From: Nocardia africana NBRC 100379
Lineage (GTDB): Bacteria > Actinomycetota > Actinomycetes > Mycobacteriales > Mycobacteriaceae
Reading direction: 5' to 3'
DNA length: 64,000 bases
Assembly (NCBI RefSeq): GCF_001612635.1
Contig: NZ_BDAV01000006.1
Coordinates: 682,001 to 746,000, forward strand
Positions 43,229 to 51,702 of this stretch are shown piece after piece. Every line of letters begins with the position of its first letter. The stretch's first letter is position 1. A program made the position numbers and the translations under genes. The notes beneath the pieces are model-generated. The model did not search any database, had not been told where the DNA came from, and saw only the letters and a list, made by a program, of their open reading frames with translations.

Positions 43229-45382
43229 TTACGCGGTAGCGCTCACCTTGACCCAGGTGTTGTTGACCGCGGCGGTCCCGGACAGCGGATCGACCAGCGC
43301 CGGGTCGTGGAGGAGGTTGACGTTGGCGCCCGGGAGCGAGGCGGCGACCCGCCAGCCCACGCCGGGTTCGCGGTGGCCCCAGCCGTGCGGGATCGCGACC
43401 GTGCCGGGGCGGATATCGTCGCCGACCTCGAGAGTCACCACGATCGAACCGGTCGGCGAGGAGACCGTGACCGGTTCGCCGTCGGCCAGCCCGCGCGCGC
43501 CGGCGTCGGCCGGGTGCATGAGGACGGTGCAGCGATCGCGGCCCTTCACCATGGCCGGGACGTTGTGCAACCAGGAGTTGTTGCTGCGCAGGTGGCGTCG
43601 TCCGATCAGGCGCAGATCGAATCCGCCGGCTGCGGTGCGCGGTGCGGCCGGCAGATCGGCGAGCAGTTTCGCCACCTCGGCACGGAATTCCGGCGGCGCC
43701 AGCCGGACCTTGCGGTCGCGAGTGCCGATCAGCGTGCGCAGGCGCGGGCGCAGCGGTCCGAGATCGATCCCGCCCGCGCAGGCGCGCAGCTTGGTGATGG
43801 TGAGGCCCGCACGGCCGCGGCGCAGCACGCCGTACGGACCGGCCGCGATGCCCAAGGCGGCCAGCCGCATAGGCGAGAGTCGTTCGAAGACCGCGTTGAG
43901 CGCCCTGCCGGTGAGGCGTCGCGCGGGCAGCGGCACCACCTCGGTGACCAGCCGCGCCAGGATCTGCCAGTCCTCGAGGCCGTCGGCCGGCGGCTCGAAG
44001 ACCCTGGCGTCGTAGCGCAGGTTGTTGCGCACGCTGAACACCGGGAACAGCAGATTGACGTCCTCGCGCTCGAGCTGGGACACCGGCGGCAGGATGATGT
44101 CGGCGTGCCGGGTGGTCTCGGTGACGTACATGTCCACGGCCACAAAGAAATCCAGAGATTCCAGCGCCGCGTCCAGGCGTCCCCGCTGTGGTGTCGACAG
44201 CACCGGATTGCCGGCATAGGTGACCATCGCCCGGATCTGCCCGCGGCCCTCGGTGAGGATCTCGTCGGCCAGCGCCGCCACCGGCAGTTCGGAACGGAAG
44301 GACTTGTAGCGGCCCGACCGATCGGTCCACGCCCCGTGCCCCATCGGCAGGTATTTGGCGTATCGGGCGGCGTCGACCGGCGCGGTCGCGAACATCTGCC
44401 CACCCGCCCGGTCCAGATTGCCGGTCACCGCGTTGATCGTGTTCACCAGCCAGTGCGTGAGCGTGCCGGTCACCTGCTGACATACGCCGATCCGCGCGTA
44501 GAGCACGGCCGAGCGCGCCGCGGCATGGTCGCGGGCGAAACCGCGAATGGTCTCGGCGTCGACACCCGCATGCGGGGCAGCCAGTTCGGGAGTGCACTGC
44601 GCGACGGTCTCGCGCAGTTCGTCCCAGCCCGAACAACGCGCGCGCACGGCCCGCTCGTCGCACAACTTCTCGTCGATCAGCACGTGGAGCACGGCCAGCA
44701 GCAGATACACGTCCCCACCGGGAACGACCGCGATGTGCCGATCGGCCAGTCGCGCGGTCTCGGTGCGGCGCGGATCGATCACCACGACGGTGCCGCCGCG
44801 CTCACGCACCCGCTTGATGCGCTGCTTGGCGTTCGGCATGGTGGTCACCGACCCGTTCGACACGGCCGGATTCGCGCCCAGGATCACCAGCCGGTCGGTG
44901 CGGTCGATATCGGCGACCGGCATCAGGACATTGGATCCGAACATCCGCCAGGCCGCGAACTCCTGCGGGAACTGATCGATCGACGAGGCGGAGAAGAAGT
45001 TGCGGGTCAGCAGCGCCACCCGCAGCAGTACGCCGTAGAGCACCGAAGAACTGTGTGCCGCAGGGTTTCCCAGATACATGCCGATCGCGCTCGGACCGTA
45101 TTCGGAGCGGATCGCGCGCAGCCGCTGCCCGATCTCCCGGAAAGCCTCGTCCCAGCCGATCGGCTCGAACCGATCCCCGACTCGGCGCACCGGCGTGCGG
45201 AGCCGGTCCGGGTCGTGGTGCAGGGCACCCATCGCGGTGGCCTTCGGGCAGATATATCCCTCGGACAGCACATCGTCGGGGTTACCCTCGATCCGGACGA
45301 CGCGGTCACCCTCGACGGTGACCCGGATTCCACAGTGCGCCTCACACAGAGTGCACTGTCGCGAAACAATGCGAGTATCCAT
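43229..45382 (-). CDS. Molybdopterin-dependent oxidoreductase, formate dehydrogenase/nitrate reductase-like (DMSO reductase family)
   Basis: The 717-residue protein opens with a [4Fe-4S] site (CTLCEAHC, Cys10/13/17, and a fourth in GYICPKA). The molybdopterin domains follow, with segments such as RVGDRFEPIGWDEAF, LVILGANPAVSNGS, VVVIDPRRTETARLAD, ETTRHADIILPPVSQLER and the C-terminal molydopterin-dinucleotide-binding domain (NNSWLHNVPAMVKGRD, GLADGEPVTVSSPTGSI). No electron-transfer subunit is next to it, so it may be soluble and work alone or with distant partners. The true ATG at 45382 has the cluster motif right after it; upstream in-frame translation is non-coding. It needs cofactor made with moeZ-type genes. 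Confidence 0.92.
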   Translation of the reverse strand: MDTRIVSRQCTLCEAHCGIRVTVEGDRVVRIEGNPDDVLSEGYICPKATAMGALHHDPDRLRTPVRRVGDRFEPIGWDEAFREIGQRLRAIRSEYGPSAIGMYLGNPAAHSSSVLYGVLLRVALLTRNFFSASSIDQFPQEFAAWRMFGSNVLMPVADIDRTDRLVILGANPAVSNGSVTTMPNAKQRIKRVRERGGTVVVIDPRRTETARLADRHIAVVPGGDVYLLLAVLHVLIDEKLCDERAVRARCSGWDELRETVAQCTPELAAPHAGVDAETIRGFARDHAAARSAVLYARIGVCQQVTGTLTHWLVNTINAVTGNLDRAGGQMFATAPVDAARYAKYLPMGHGAWTDRSGRYKSFRSELPVAALADEILTEGRGQIRAMVTYAGNPVLSTPQRGRLDAALESLDFFVAVDMYVTETTRHADIILPPVSQLEREDVNLLFPVFSVRNNLRYDARVFEPPADGLEDWQILARLVTEVVPLPARRLTGRALNAVFERLSPMRLAALGIAAGPYGVLRRGRAGLTITKLRACAGGIDLGPLRPRLRTLIGTRDRKVRLAPPEFRAEVAKLLADLPAAPRTAAGGFDLRLIGRRHLRSNNSWLHNVPAMVKGRDRCTVLMHPADAGARGLADGEPVTVSSPTGSIVVTLEVGDDIRPGTVAIPHGWGHREPGVGWRVAASLPGANVNLLHDPALVDPLSGTAAVNNTWVKVSATA

Positions 45383-45459
45383 GGCACATCCTCTCACGGG
45401 CGCGGCATCTCGCAGCGTACCGGCGTCCGCGGCATCGGTACAGCCCCGCCGGATCGTCG

Positions 45460-46260
45460 CTAGCGGCCGCGGATCTCGTAGAGCAGGGTGCGGCCGTCGC
45501 GGACGACCGTGCGCACGGATTGCCGGTAGGTCGTATGGCCGCCGTCGGGCCGATACTCCTCGATATCCACATCGAACAGATCGGGCTCGCGCGTGGTGAT
45601 GTGGACGCAGTACGTGGTCCCGACCGGGATCACGGTGTCGATCGCCTGCTGCAACCCCTCCGCGGGGGCGACGTTGACGGTATCCGGGGCGACGAACGCC
45701 TGGGCGCGCTCGCCGCTGCGCTCGGTGTAGTACGAATATTCGAATCCCAGAATCGAATTCGGCCCGTCGGTGATGCCACCGGCGCCGTTGCCCACCACGA
45801 TGCCGTCGTGCGCCTCGGCCGGACATGCCGGAGTCCGCGGCCCCGGGGCCGGGGCGCTGGTTGCGGTGGAGCCGGCCGGAGCGGGGGTCGTCGAGGTAGC
45901 GACCGCGGCGGCGGTGCCCGGCTCCTTCCGCGTCGCCGTGACCGTCAGGGCGATTCCGGCACCGGCGAGGGCGAGCACGACGACGGCGGCCGACGCGGCG
46001 ATCCACCATTTGCGGCCACGAGGCCGGCGCGGCGGACGCGTCGCCGGACCCAGTGCGAGCTGGATGGCATCGGGATCGATCGCCCATTCCGGCGACTCCG
46101 GTGGGCGCCGGACGATTCGCGGCGGCGAGGCCGCGGGGCGGGAATCCCGCAGCGGCGGTGGCTGCGGCGGACGGGGCGGCGAATACCACTCGGCGGAGCC
46201 CACCGGCGGCCCGAACGGTTGCGGCGCGTGCCCGGGCGGCCGGTTGGATTCAGAACTCAT
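45460..46260 (-). CDS. Membrane-anchored Pro-rich hypothetical protein
   Basis: The 266-residue protein has a disordered Pro/Arg-rich N-terminus (1-86), one membrane segment (about residues 87-108, IAASAAVVVLALAGAGIALTV), an Ala/Pro/Thr linker and a C-terminal extracytoplasmic domain of about 125 residues, with two cysteines (TPACPAEA, TYCVHI) and the segment SILGFEYSYYTERSGERAQAF. This layout is common in Nocardia and may be the DUF8176 type, but I am not sure. Transcribed behind no obvious partner; it diverges from the WS/DGAT gene. Function unknown. Confidence 0.8.
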   Translation of the reverse strand: MSSESNRPPGHAPQPFGPPVGSAEWYSPPRPPQPPPLRDSRPAASPPRIVRRPPESPEWAIDPDAIQLALGPATRPPRRPRGRKWWIAASAAVVVLALAGAGIALTVTATRKEPGTAAAVATSTTPAPAGSTATSAPAPGPRTPACPAEAHDGIVVGNGAGGITDGPNSILGFEYSYYTERSGERAQAFVAPDTVNVAPAEGLQQAIDTVIPVGTTYCVHITTREPDLFDVDIEEYRPDGGHTTYRQSVRTVVRDGRTLLYEIRGR

Positions 46261-46671
46261 CACATCCCTCACGCCCGCTGCTGTCCCGCGGGGAAGACGA
46301 TGCCAGCACTTGCCCGGGTGCACAACCGGAAGCCGCTCCCAGCAGTGGGAGGTACTCCTTGCCATTCACGCACGATCTTGGCTACGGATCTGCATCGAGG
46401 GCGCTTCCGGCAATCATGCGGGGAACGTATCGGCCATAACACTGCCGAGCCGAATTAATACACAACAGCTATCACTGCATGGAATCGATAGTTGGTCGTG
46501 GCCGCCCGGAGTGACCGCTCAGACCACCCACCATCCACGCGCTCATTGGGGTTTCCCGCATTCTTCGCGAGAGGAGTTTCGCATTGTTCGGCCGTCGCGA
46601 ATTTCCGCACCGGATTTCCCGCCGCCACCGCGGTATCAGCGGCCGCGACTGTAGACTCCGCCGCAGAAAGA

Positions 46672-46704
46672 ATTGTGCGGACGAATTCTCTCCGTCCGCA
46701 CAAT
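46672..46704. promoter_or_regulatory. Perfect 12-bp inverted repeat just before the WS/DGAT start
   Basis: ATTGTGCGGACG (46672-46683) and CGTCCGCACAAT (46693-46704) are exact reverse complements with a 9-base centre (AATTCTCTC). It ends 18 bases before the ATG at 46723 and just downstream of a possible -10 (TAGACT, 46652-46657). It could be an operator at the transcription start or a leader hairpin next to the ribosome site. No T tract follows. Confidence 0.75.
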
Positions 46705-46722
46705 GTCCGGCCAGGAGTAATC

Positions 46723-48189
46723 ATGACGACGAAAACGATCCGCGACGCGGGCAGCGGTCTCCACGTCACCGTCGAACAACTGAGTCCGCGCGATGCGGTA
46801 TTCGTCTACGACGAGTTCGAGCGGCATCCATCGAATATCGTCGCGGCCTACGTTTTCGCCGGCGCGGCGGACGCGACCGGATCCGAAGGCCGGACGGTGA
46901 GCCGGACAGAGGTGCGGGCATGGATGCGGGAGCGGCTCGGTTACGCACCGCTGTTCCATCGCCGGCTGGAACACGCACCGGGCGACGTCGACCTGCCGTA
47001 CTGGGTCCCCGACCCGAGCGTCGACATCGATCGTCACGTGACGATCGAGGAACGCGCGTCGTGGCCCTGGGCGCAGGTGCGGGAGCGCCTGGCCGAAATC
47101 GCCGCGGCCCGTATGGATCTCACCCGACCGCCGTGGGAGCTGCACCTCTTCGACCGCGTACACGGTTTTCCCGGGACCACCGAGCCGGTGAGGATCGTGG
47201 TGCTGAAGTTTCATCACAGCGTCGGCGACGGTGTGGCCACCCGCGCACTCGAGATGAGACTGTTCGGCGCGGCGGACACCCATCCGCCACTCCCCACAAT
47301 CGATCACCGCTGGTCGCAGCGCGCCGCACTGCTGCGCGCCGCCGCCGTCACGCCGTATCGGTTCGCCCGTTTCGTCTCCGGCGTGGCCCGTACGCGGGCG
47401 GCGGCACGCACGGTCCGGGCCGCGGTCGCGGATAACCTGCTCCGCGAACCGATTCCGCTGCGTCCCGCCACGCGGTTCAATCGCCGCATCGGCGCGAGGC
47501 CCGTCTTCGATCTCGTCACCCTGCCACTCACGCAGGTCAGGGCGGCGAAAGCGGCGGTCGCGGAACGCATTACGGTCAACGACCTGCTGCTGGCCGTCGT
47601 CTCGGGCGCACTCTCGGCCTATCTCGGCGAACACGGCGAAACCCCGCCCGAATCCCTGAGCGCGATGGTGCCGATCTCGATGCGCGGGCTCGCCCAGTGG
47701 AATTCGGCGAATCAGCTGTGCCAGATGTCGGTGGACCTGCATACGGACCTCGCCGATCCGCTGGAACGCCTGCGCGCGATCCGGCAATCGACCCGGGACG
47801 AGAAGCAGCGCTGGGCCGACCCGGCGGTGATCGCCCGCGAGAGCCGTATGCAGACCTCACCCGCCTGGCTGCTGCGGCTGGCCGGATGGGCTCGCGCACA
47901 GCGAGATTTCGACGACGCCGACACGGTGCCGCTGTCCAACACCACCGTCAGCAATGTGCCGCCGGTCGCGGACCGTCTGGAATTCCTCGGCGCACCGGTG
48001 ATCAGCGTCTTCGGTGTCCTTCCGATCATGGACGGCGACGGGCTGCGGCATCTGATCACCTCCCAGGGAGATCAGGTGGTGATCGCGGTCAGCTCCGACG
48101 CGGGCATGCTCCCGGATCCGGCGCGCTACGGCGAACTGCTGCTGCGCTCGTTCCGCGAGCTGAGTGAACATCTCACAACCGGGGGGTGA
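46723..48189 (+). CDS. Wax ester synthase / diacylglycerol acyltransferase (WS/DGAT)
   Basis: This 488-residue protein has the catalytic HHxxxDG motif as HHSVGDG (residues 164-170), the LTRPPWELHLFDRVHGF segment before it, the C-terminal WES domain with VNDLLLAVVSGAL and MVPISMRG, and the NTTVSNVPP motif near 410. Such enzymes make storage triacylglycerol or wax esters from acyl-CoA. An AGGAG site precedes the ATG. A 12-bp inverted repeat lies just upstream. It converges on the second mycolyltransferase gene with a 28-base gap. Confidence 0.95.
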   Translation: MTTKTIRDAGSGLHVTVEQLSPRDAVFVYDEFERHPSNIVAAYVFAGAADATGSEGRTVSRTEVRAWMRERLGYAPLFHRRLEHAPGDVDLPYWVPDPSVDIDRHVTIEERASWPWAQVRERLAEIAAARMDLTRPPWELHLFDRVHGFPGTTEPVRIVVLKFHHSVGDGVATRALEMRLFGAADTHPPLPTIDHRWSQRAALLRAAAVTPYRFARFVSGVARTRAAARTVRAAVADNLLREPIPLRPATRFNRRIGARPVFDLVTLPLTQVRAAKAAVAERITVNDLLLAVVSGALSAYLGEHGETPPESLSAMVPISMRGLAQWNSANQLCQMSVDLHTDLADPLERLRAIRQSTRDEKQRWADPAVIARESRMQTSPAWLLRLAGWARAQRDFDDADTVPLSNTTVSNVPPVADRLEFLGAPVISVFGVLPIMDGDGLRHLITSQGDQVVIAVSSDAGMLPDPARYGELLLRSFRELSEHLTTGG

Positions 48190-48217
48190 TCGGCCGCCCG
48201 GCGGCGCGCGGATCGGA

Positions 48218-49261
48218 TCAGTCCGCGCCGATCGCCGCCGCCATCATCGGCCATGATTTGTGCAGGTCGTCCTGCCAATAACCCCACGAGTGGGTCCCGG
48301 CCGGGTGGAAGTTGTAGGTGATGTCCGTGCGTCCGAGTTCCCGGGTGCGCTCGGCGAGTTTGGCCGTGCAGTAATTCGCCGCCGATTCGATACCGCCGCC
48401 GAGCAGCACCTGATTCGCCAATACCCCGGTGTTCGCCCGCACACTCGGGTCGGCGAGGCTGTCGTGCCGGCCGGGAAGTCCGCTGGCGCTGGAGATGTAC
48501 ATCGGGATTCGCGGCAGCCGGTCGGCGTGCAGATACGGGTCGTGCGCCTTCCAGCCCTCACCCCCGACCGGCCCCCACATATTCGTCGCATCGCCCTTGC
48601 CCAGGCTGATTACCAGGCTGACGAACGACTGGCCGATCGGGTCGCTGGTCATCGCGCAACCGCTGTACGCGGAGACGCTCCGATAGAGCGCGGGCGCCTC
48701 GATCGCCAGATCCAGCACCGAGGTCCCGGCCATCGAGATGCCGGCCAGCGCGTTGACGCCGGTGGCGCCGAAGGCCGAATCGACCACGGGCGGAAGCTCT
48801 TCGGTGAGGAAGGTGGCCCACCTGTTCCGGCCGTTGTTGTTCAACTTCTTCGCCAGGCCGGGGTCGTCGCGTTGCCAGTCGGTGTAGTAGCTGAACGCGC
48901 CCTCCATCGGGATCACCACGTTGACGTGCTTGTCGGCGAAGAAGTCCGCGGCGTCGGTCTGCGCCAGCCAGGTCGCGGCGTCCTCGCCGCCGCCGGCGCC
49001 GTTGAGCAGATACAGCGTGGGCGCCGGGGTATCGGTGTCCTTCGCGCGCAACACCTGCAGCGCGATGGCGCGATCCATCGACGGCGAGTAGACACTGATC
49101 TGAAGGACACGTCCAGGACCTGCGGTTTCGCTGACGATGTGCGCCGCCGGCGCGGCCAAGACGGTCGGCGCGACCGACGTCCACAGCAGGGCGGCCGCCC
49201 CGAGATATGCCCCCAGACAGGCGATCACGCGTACCACGCCGGTCCTCTTACCGCTCGACAC
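48218..49261 (-). CDS. Secreted antigen-85-like mycolyltransferase
   Basis: The 347-residue protein has a signal sequence (about residues 1-38, VIACLGAYLGAAALLWTS...LAAPA) and the antigen-85 fold. The elbow AGISMAGTSVLD contains Ser176, SYYTDWQ is at about 124-130, and the closing HSWGYWQDDL contains catalytic His324. Mycolyltransferases place mycolic acids on trehalose, arabinogalactan or, in corynebacteria, on small porin proteins. GTG start at 49261 (or 49264) behind AGAGG. Two small genes lie directly upstream on the same strand (gaps of 70-71 bases), suggesting one transcript. It is similar to the gene at 11357 but not identical. Confidence 0.9.
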   Translation of the reverse strand: MSSGKRTGVVRVIACLGAYLGAAALLWTSVAPTVLAAPAAHIVSETAGPGRVLQISVYSPSMDRAIALQVLRAKDTDTPAPTLYLLNGAGGGEDAATWLAQTDAADFFADKHVNVVIPMEGAFSYYTDWQRDDPGLAKKLNNNGRNRWATFLTEELPPVVDSAFGATGVNALAGISMAGTSVLDLAIEAPALYRSVSAYSGCAMTSDPIGQSFVSLVISLGKGDATNMWGPVGGEGWKAHDPYLHADRLPRIPMYISSASGLPGRHDSLADPSVRANTGVLANQVLLGGGIESAANYCTAKLAERTRELGRTDITYNFHPAGTHSWGYWQDDLHKSWPMMAAAIGAD

Positions 49262-49331
49262 CACTACCACCTCTACACACCACTGTGGGGGCGCACCCGG
49301 TCCGAGTGAGCCCCCACAATCGACAACTGGA

Positions 49332-49448
49332 TTATTTTCCGGCGGCCGGGGTGCCACCGCTGAGGGTGATGAGCGCATTCACGATGGTGGTTCCGACCGA
49401 ACCGGCGCTCTGTGTGCCCATTCCCAGAATATCGATGAGCGATCCCAT
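49332..49448 (-). CDS. Small hydrophobic peptide (38 aa), candidate PorA/PorH-like envelope peptide
   Basis: An ATG with an AGGAGA site 8 bases upstream opens a 38-residue frame, MGSLIDILGMGTQSAGSVGT, then a hydrophobic NALITLS segment and a GGTPAAGK tail, ending in TAA. It has no cleavable signal, is rich in Gly/Ser/Thr, and shares its N-terminal pattern MGSxxDxL with the peptide encoded 70 bases upstream. Its own ribosome site, the matching neighbour and the mycolyltransferase 70 bases downstream argue that it is a gene. Corynebacterial PorA/PorH are peptides of similar size, O-mycoloylated on serine; homology is not shown here. Confidence 0.65.
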   Translation of the reverse strand: MGSLIDILGMGTQSAGSVGTTIVNALITLSGGTPAAGK

Positions 49449-49518
49449 ATCTTTCTCCTACATATCCGTGCATCGAGTTACCGCGCGCAACCCGATGAAT
49501 ACGAGCGGTTGCGTCGAA

Positions 49519-49632
49519 TTACTTGACGATGTTTCCGAGCGATCCGAGGAAGGTTGCCCAGAGCCCGTCACCCGCGACTGCGGAACCCAGGGCCGGAATC
49601 AACGCGGTAAGCAAGTCGCCCATCGAACCCAT
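49519..49632 (-). CDS. Small hydrophobic peptide (37 aa), candidate PorA/PorH-like envelope peptide
   Basis: An ATG with an AGGAG site 8 bases upstream opens a 37-residue frame: MGSMGDLLTALIPALGSAVA, then GDGLWATFLGSLGNIVK and TAA. It is almost entirely apolar plus Gly/Ser, with one Trp, two Asp and one Lys, and would form an amphipathic or membrane helix. The WATFLGSLG end recalls the ends of corynebacterial PorA-type peptides (memory, not a search). It is the first of three same-strand genes (peptide, peptide, mycolyltransferase). The next in-frame ATG at 49623 is a less likely start. Too short for ordinary gene finding. Confidence 0.65.
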   Translation of the reverse strand: MGSMGDLLTALIPALGSAVAGDGLWATFLGSLGNIVK

Positions 49633-50391
49633 CGATGAATCTCCTTTTGTGAGCGTGTTCAATCGCCTCTCAGGCGCCGGAATCACGTCTGAGAGTTATC
49701 GGTCACGGCCGGTACCGGTTAGTGACCGAGGCAACATATCAAGCGTCCACTTTTCAAGCAAGCGCCTCCTCTAAAACCTGGAGCCGCACTTCAGCCCGAA
49801 AATAGCTACTTTTCAGCAACTTCCAGCTGGAATCGGCTCCCTCGAACCGGACCGCAGTCCGCGAGACGAACGGCGTGACGCTCGGCGAGTTACCTTGCTC
49901 GACAACACGTTTCACTTCCGGCCGGAAGTTTCGTGTCGCGCGGAATCGGGTACAGGTTTGTGCACGCACCACATCGCTCGACGGTCTCGGCAGGTCCTCG
50001 AGACCCTTCGTTTTGCTAGGAAATTTTTTTTCGGAACCCCGCCGGAGACCCGACACCCCCGGGAATCGGGCACACAACGCCGCTCGAGACCGGTGATCCC
50101 GGCCGTGCGGACGGTGTGCGATGATCATGACGAACAGCTCGGACGGCCGGCCGCTTCCTCGTCGCGGAGGCCGAAGTTGTTCTCTCCATGGGCTTTTCCT
50201 GGTCAATAGACCGAGTGCTAGTGCTCGACCCTCACCGATGCCTGCCCGGCGGGACGCCCTCCACAGCTGCGTCGTCGCCCTGGGTTTGCCGCGCCGTTAC
50301 GCCGTGTCGACTCGTCCTGTCTCCGGCCTGCCCGCGGCGCCGCATCGGCCGCACATCGGATGTCGATCGAACATCGAAAGGACTTTGGCAC
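49633..50391. other. 759-base gap with palindrome, hairpin and T8 tract
   Basis: This region between the divergent small-peptide operon and the P450 gene has no convincing protein gene; the 150-codon minus frame (49754-50206) has poor codon bias and composition. It holds a perfect 16-bp palindrome ACTTCCGGCCGGAAGT (49914-49929), a hairpin GGTCTCG/CGAGACC (49983-49989 with 49999-50005) and a run of eight T (50024-50031). The base composition is lower in GC than the flanking genes. It could contain promoters for both sides, and possibly a small RNA ending at the T run. Confidence 0.5.
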
Positions 50392-51657
50392 GTGACATAT
50401 TCGGATTCGGTGCAGGCCGCGGACGCGATCCTCGAACTGACCGACGACTTCTACCAGGACCCGCACGCGGTCTACCGGGAGCTCCGGGCCCGCGGCCCGA
50501 TCCATCGCATCCGGCTGGACGGGGTGCTGGGCTGGTTGGTGGTCGATCACGACGTCGCCAAGCAGGCCTTTCTCGAGCCCGGAATCAGCAAGAAGATCGG
50601 CTCCCCGGAAGGCCGGGCCGTGCTGGCGCAGAACGGCGCGGTCGACCAGTTCAACGGCGCGATCAACGACAATATGCTGTTCGCGGACCCGCCGCAGCAC
50701 ACTCGCCTGCGCAAACTCGTGACCAAGGCCTTCACCGGCCGCGCCATCCGCGAACTGGGTCCCCGCATCACCACCATCGCGGACGAACTGCTCGCGGAGA
50801 TGGGCACCCGCGATCGGGTCGACCTGCTGGACGCCTATGCCTTTCCGCTACCGGTCGCCGTGATCTGCGAACTGCTGGGTGTTCCGGACGACGACAAGGA
50901 CGATTTCCGCGCGTGGACGGCGGTGGTCGTCAACGATTCCGCGCCGATCGAGGAGCGCACCACCGCGGGCATCGGTTTCTTCACCTATATGACGAAGCTG
51001 ATCGCCGCGCGTACCGACAGCCCCGGCGACGATCTGCTCTCGGAGCTGATCGTCGCGAAGGAGGACGGCGACCGGCTCGACCAGAGCGAGCTGATCTCGA
51101 TGCTGTTGCTCCTGCTGGCGGCCGGGCACGAAACCACGGTCAACCTGATCGGCAACGCGGTCTACGAGATGCTGCGGAATCCGCACATCGCCGACCGGCT
51201 GCGGGCCGAGCCGGAAACCGTTCCGGCCTATGTCGAGGAAATTCTGCGCAGCCAGGGGCCGGTGCACCTGGCCACCGCGCGCTACACCACCCGGCCGATC
51301 GTGCTGGGCGGCCGGGAGATAGGCGCCGGCGAATTCATCATGATCTCGCTGGCGGCCGCCAACCGCGACGCCGACCGCTTCACCCACCCGGATCGGATCG
51401 ACGTCGATCGTGCGGACACTCGGCATATCGCCTTCGGGCACGGCATCCACTTCTGCCTCGGCGCGGCCCTGGCCCGGATGGAGGCCACCATCGCGATCAA
51501 CCGGCTGCTCGATCGTATTCCGGAGCTGTCCCTGGACCCCGAGTACGGGGAACCGATCTGGCGTCGGAGTCTGCTGATCCGCGGACTCGCGGCGCTGCCG
51601 GTGAGCATGGCGCCGGCGAACGAGCCGGAGTTGGAGTTGGAGTTCTCGGCGGTGTGA
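50392..51657 (+). CDS. Cytochrome P450
   Basis: The 421-residue soluble P450 has the I-helix motif LLAAGHETTVNLI (about 243), the K-helix ExxR (EEILRSQ, with E and R three apart), the heme-ligand loop AFGHGIHFCLGAALAR with Cys355, and a Glu/Leu-rich C-terminus. It is of the bacterial CYP107-like class, acting on macrolides, steroids or terpenes, with the substrate unknown. The GTG at 50392 follows a GAAAGGA site. No ferredoxin or ferredoxin reductase is adjacent, so electron partners must come from elsewhere. Its upstream region is long and unusual in composition. Confidence 0.93.
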   Translation: MTYSDSVQAADAILELTDDFYQDPHAVYRELRARGPIHRIRLDGVLGWLVVDHDVAKQAFLEPGISKKIGSPEGRAVLAQNGAVDQFNGAINDNMLFADPPQHTRLRKLVTKAFTGRAIRELGPRITTIADELLAEMGTRDRVDLLDAYAFPLPVAVICELLGVPDDDKDDFRAWTAVVVNDSAPIEERTTAGIGFFTYMTKLIAARTDSPGDDLLSELIVAKEDGDRLDQSELISMLLLLLAAGHETTVNLIGNAVYEMLRNPHIADRLRAEPETVPAYVEEILRSQGPVHLATARYTTRPIVLGGREIGAGEFIMISLAAANRDADRFTHPDRIDVDRADTRHIAFGHGIHFCLGAALARMEATIAINRLLDRIPELSLDPEYGEPIWRRSLLIRGLAALPVSMAPANEPELELEFSAV

Positions 51658-51702
51658 TCGACGGATATCGCCGGGCGGCCGGTCTGCCGCCCGGCGTCGG
51701 TC

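Noticed and set aside
43214-45463. 749-codon plus-strand open frame
   Set aside because: Antisense to the molybdopterin oxidoreductase, low-complexity Arg/His/Gly translation, no ribosome site.
49754-50206. 150-codon minus-strand frame in the gap before P450
   Set aside because: No ribosome site or family signal and poor third-position GC; parts look helical by chance. Kept only as a composition anomaly.
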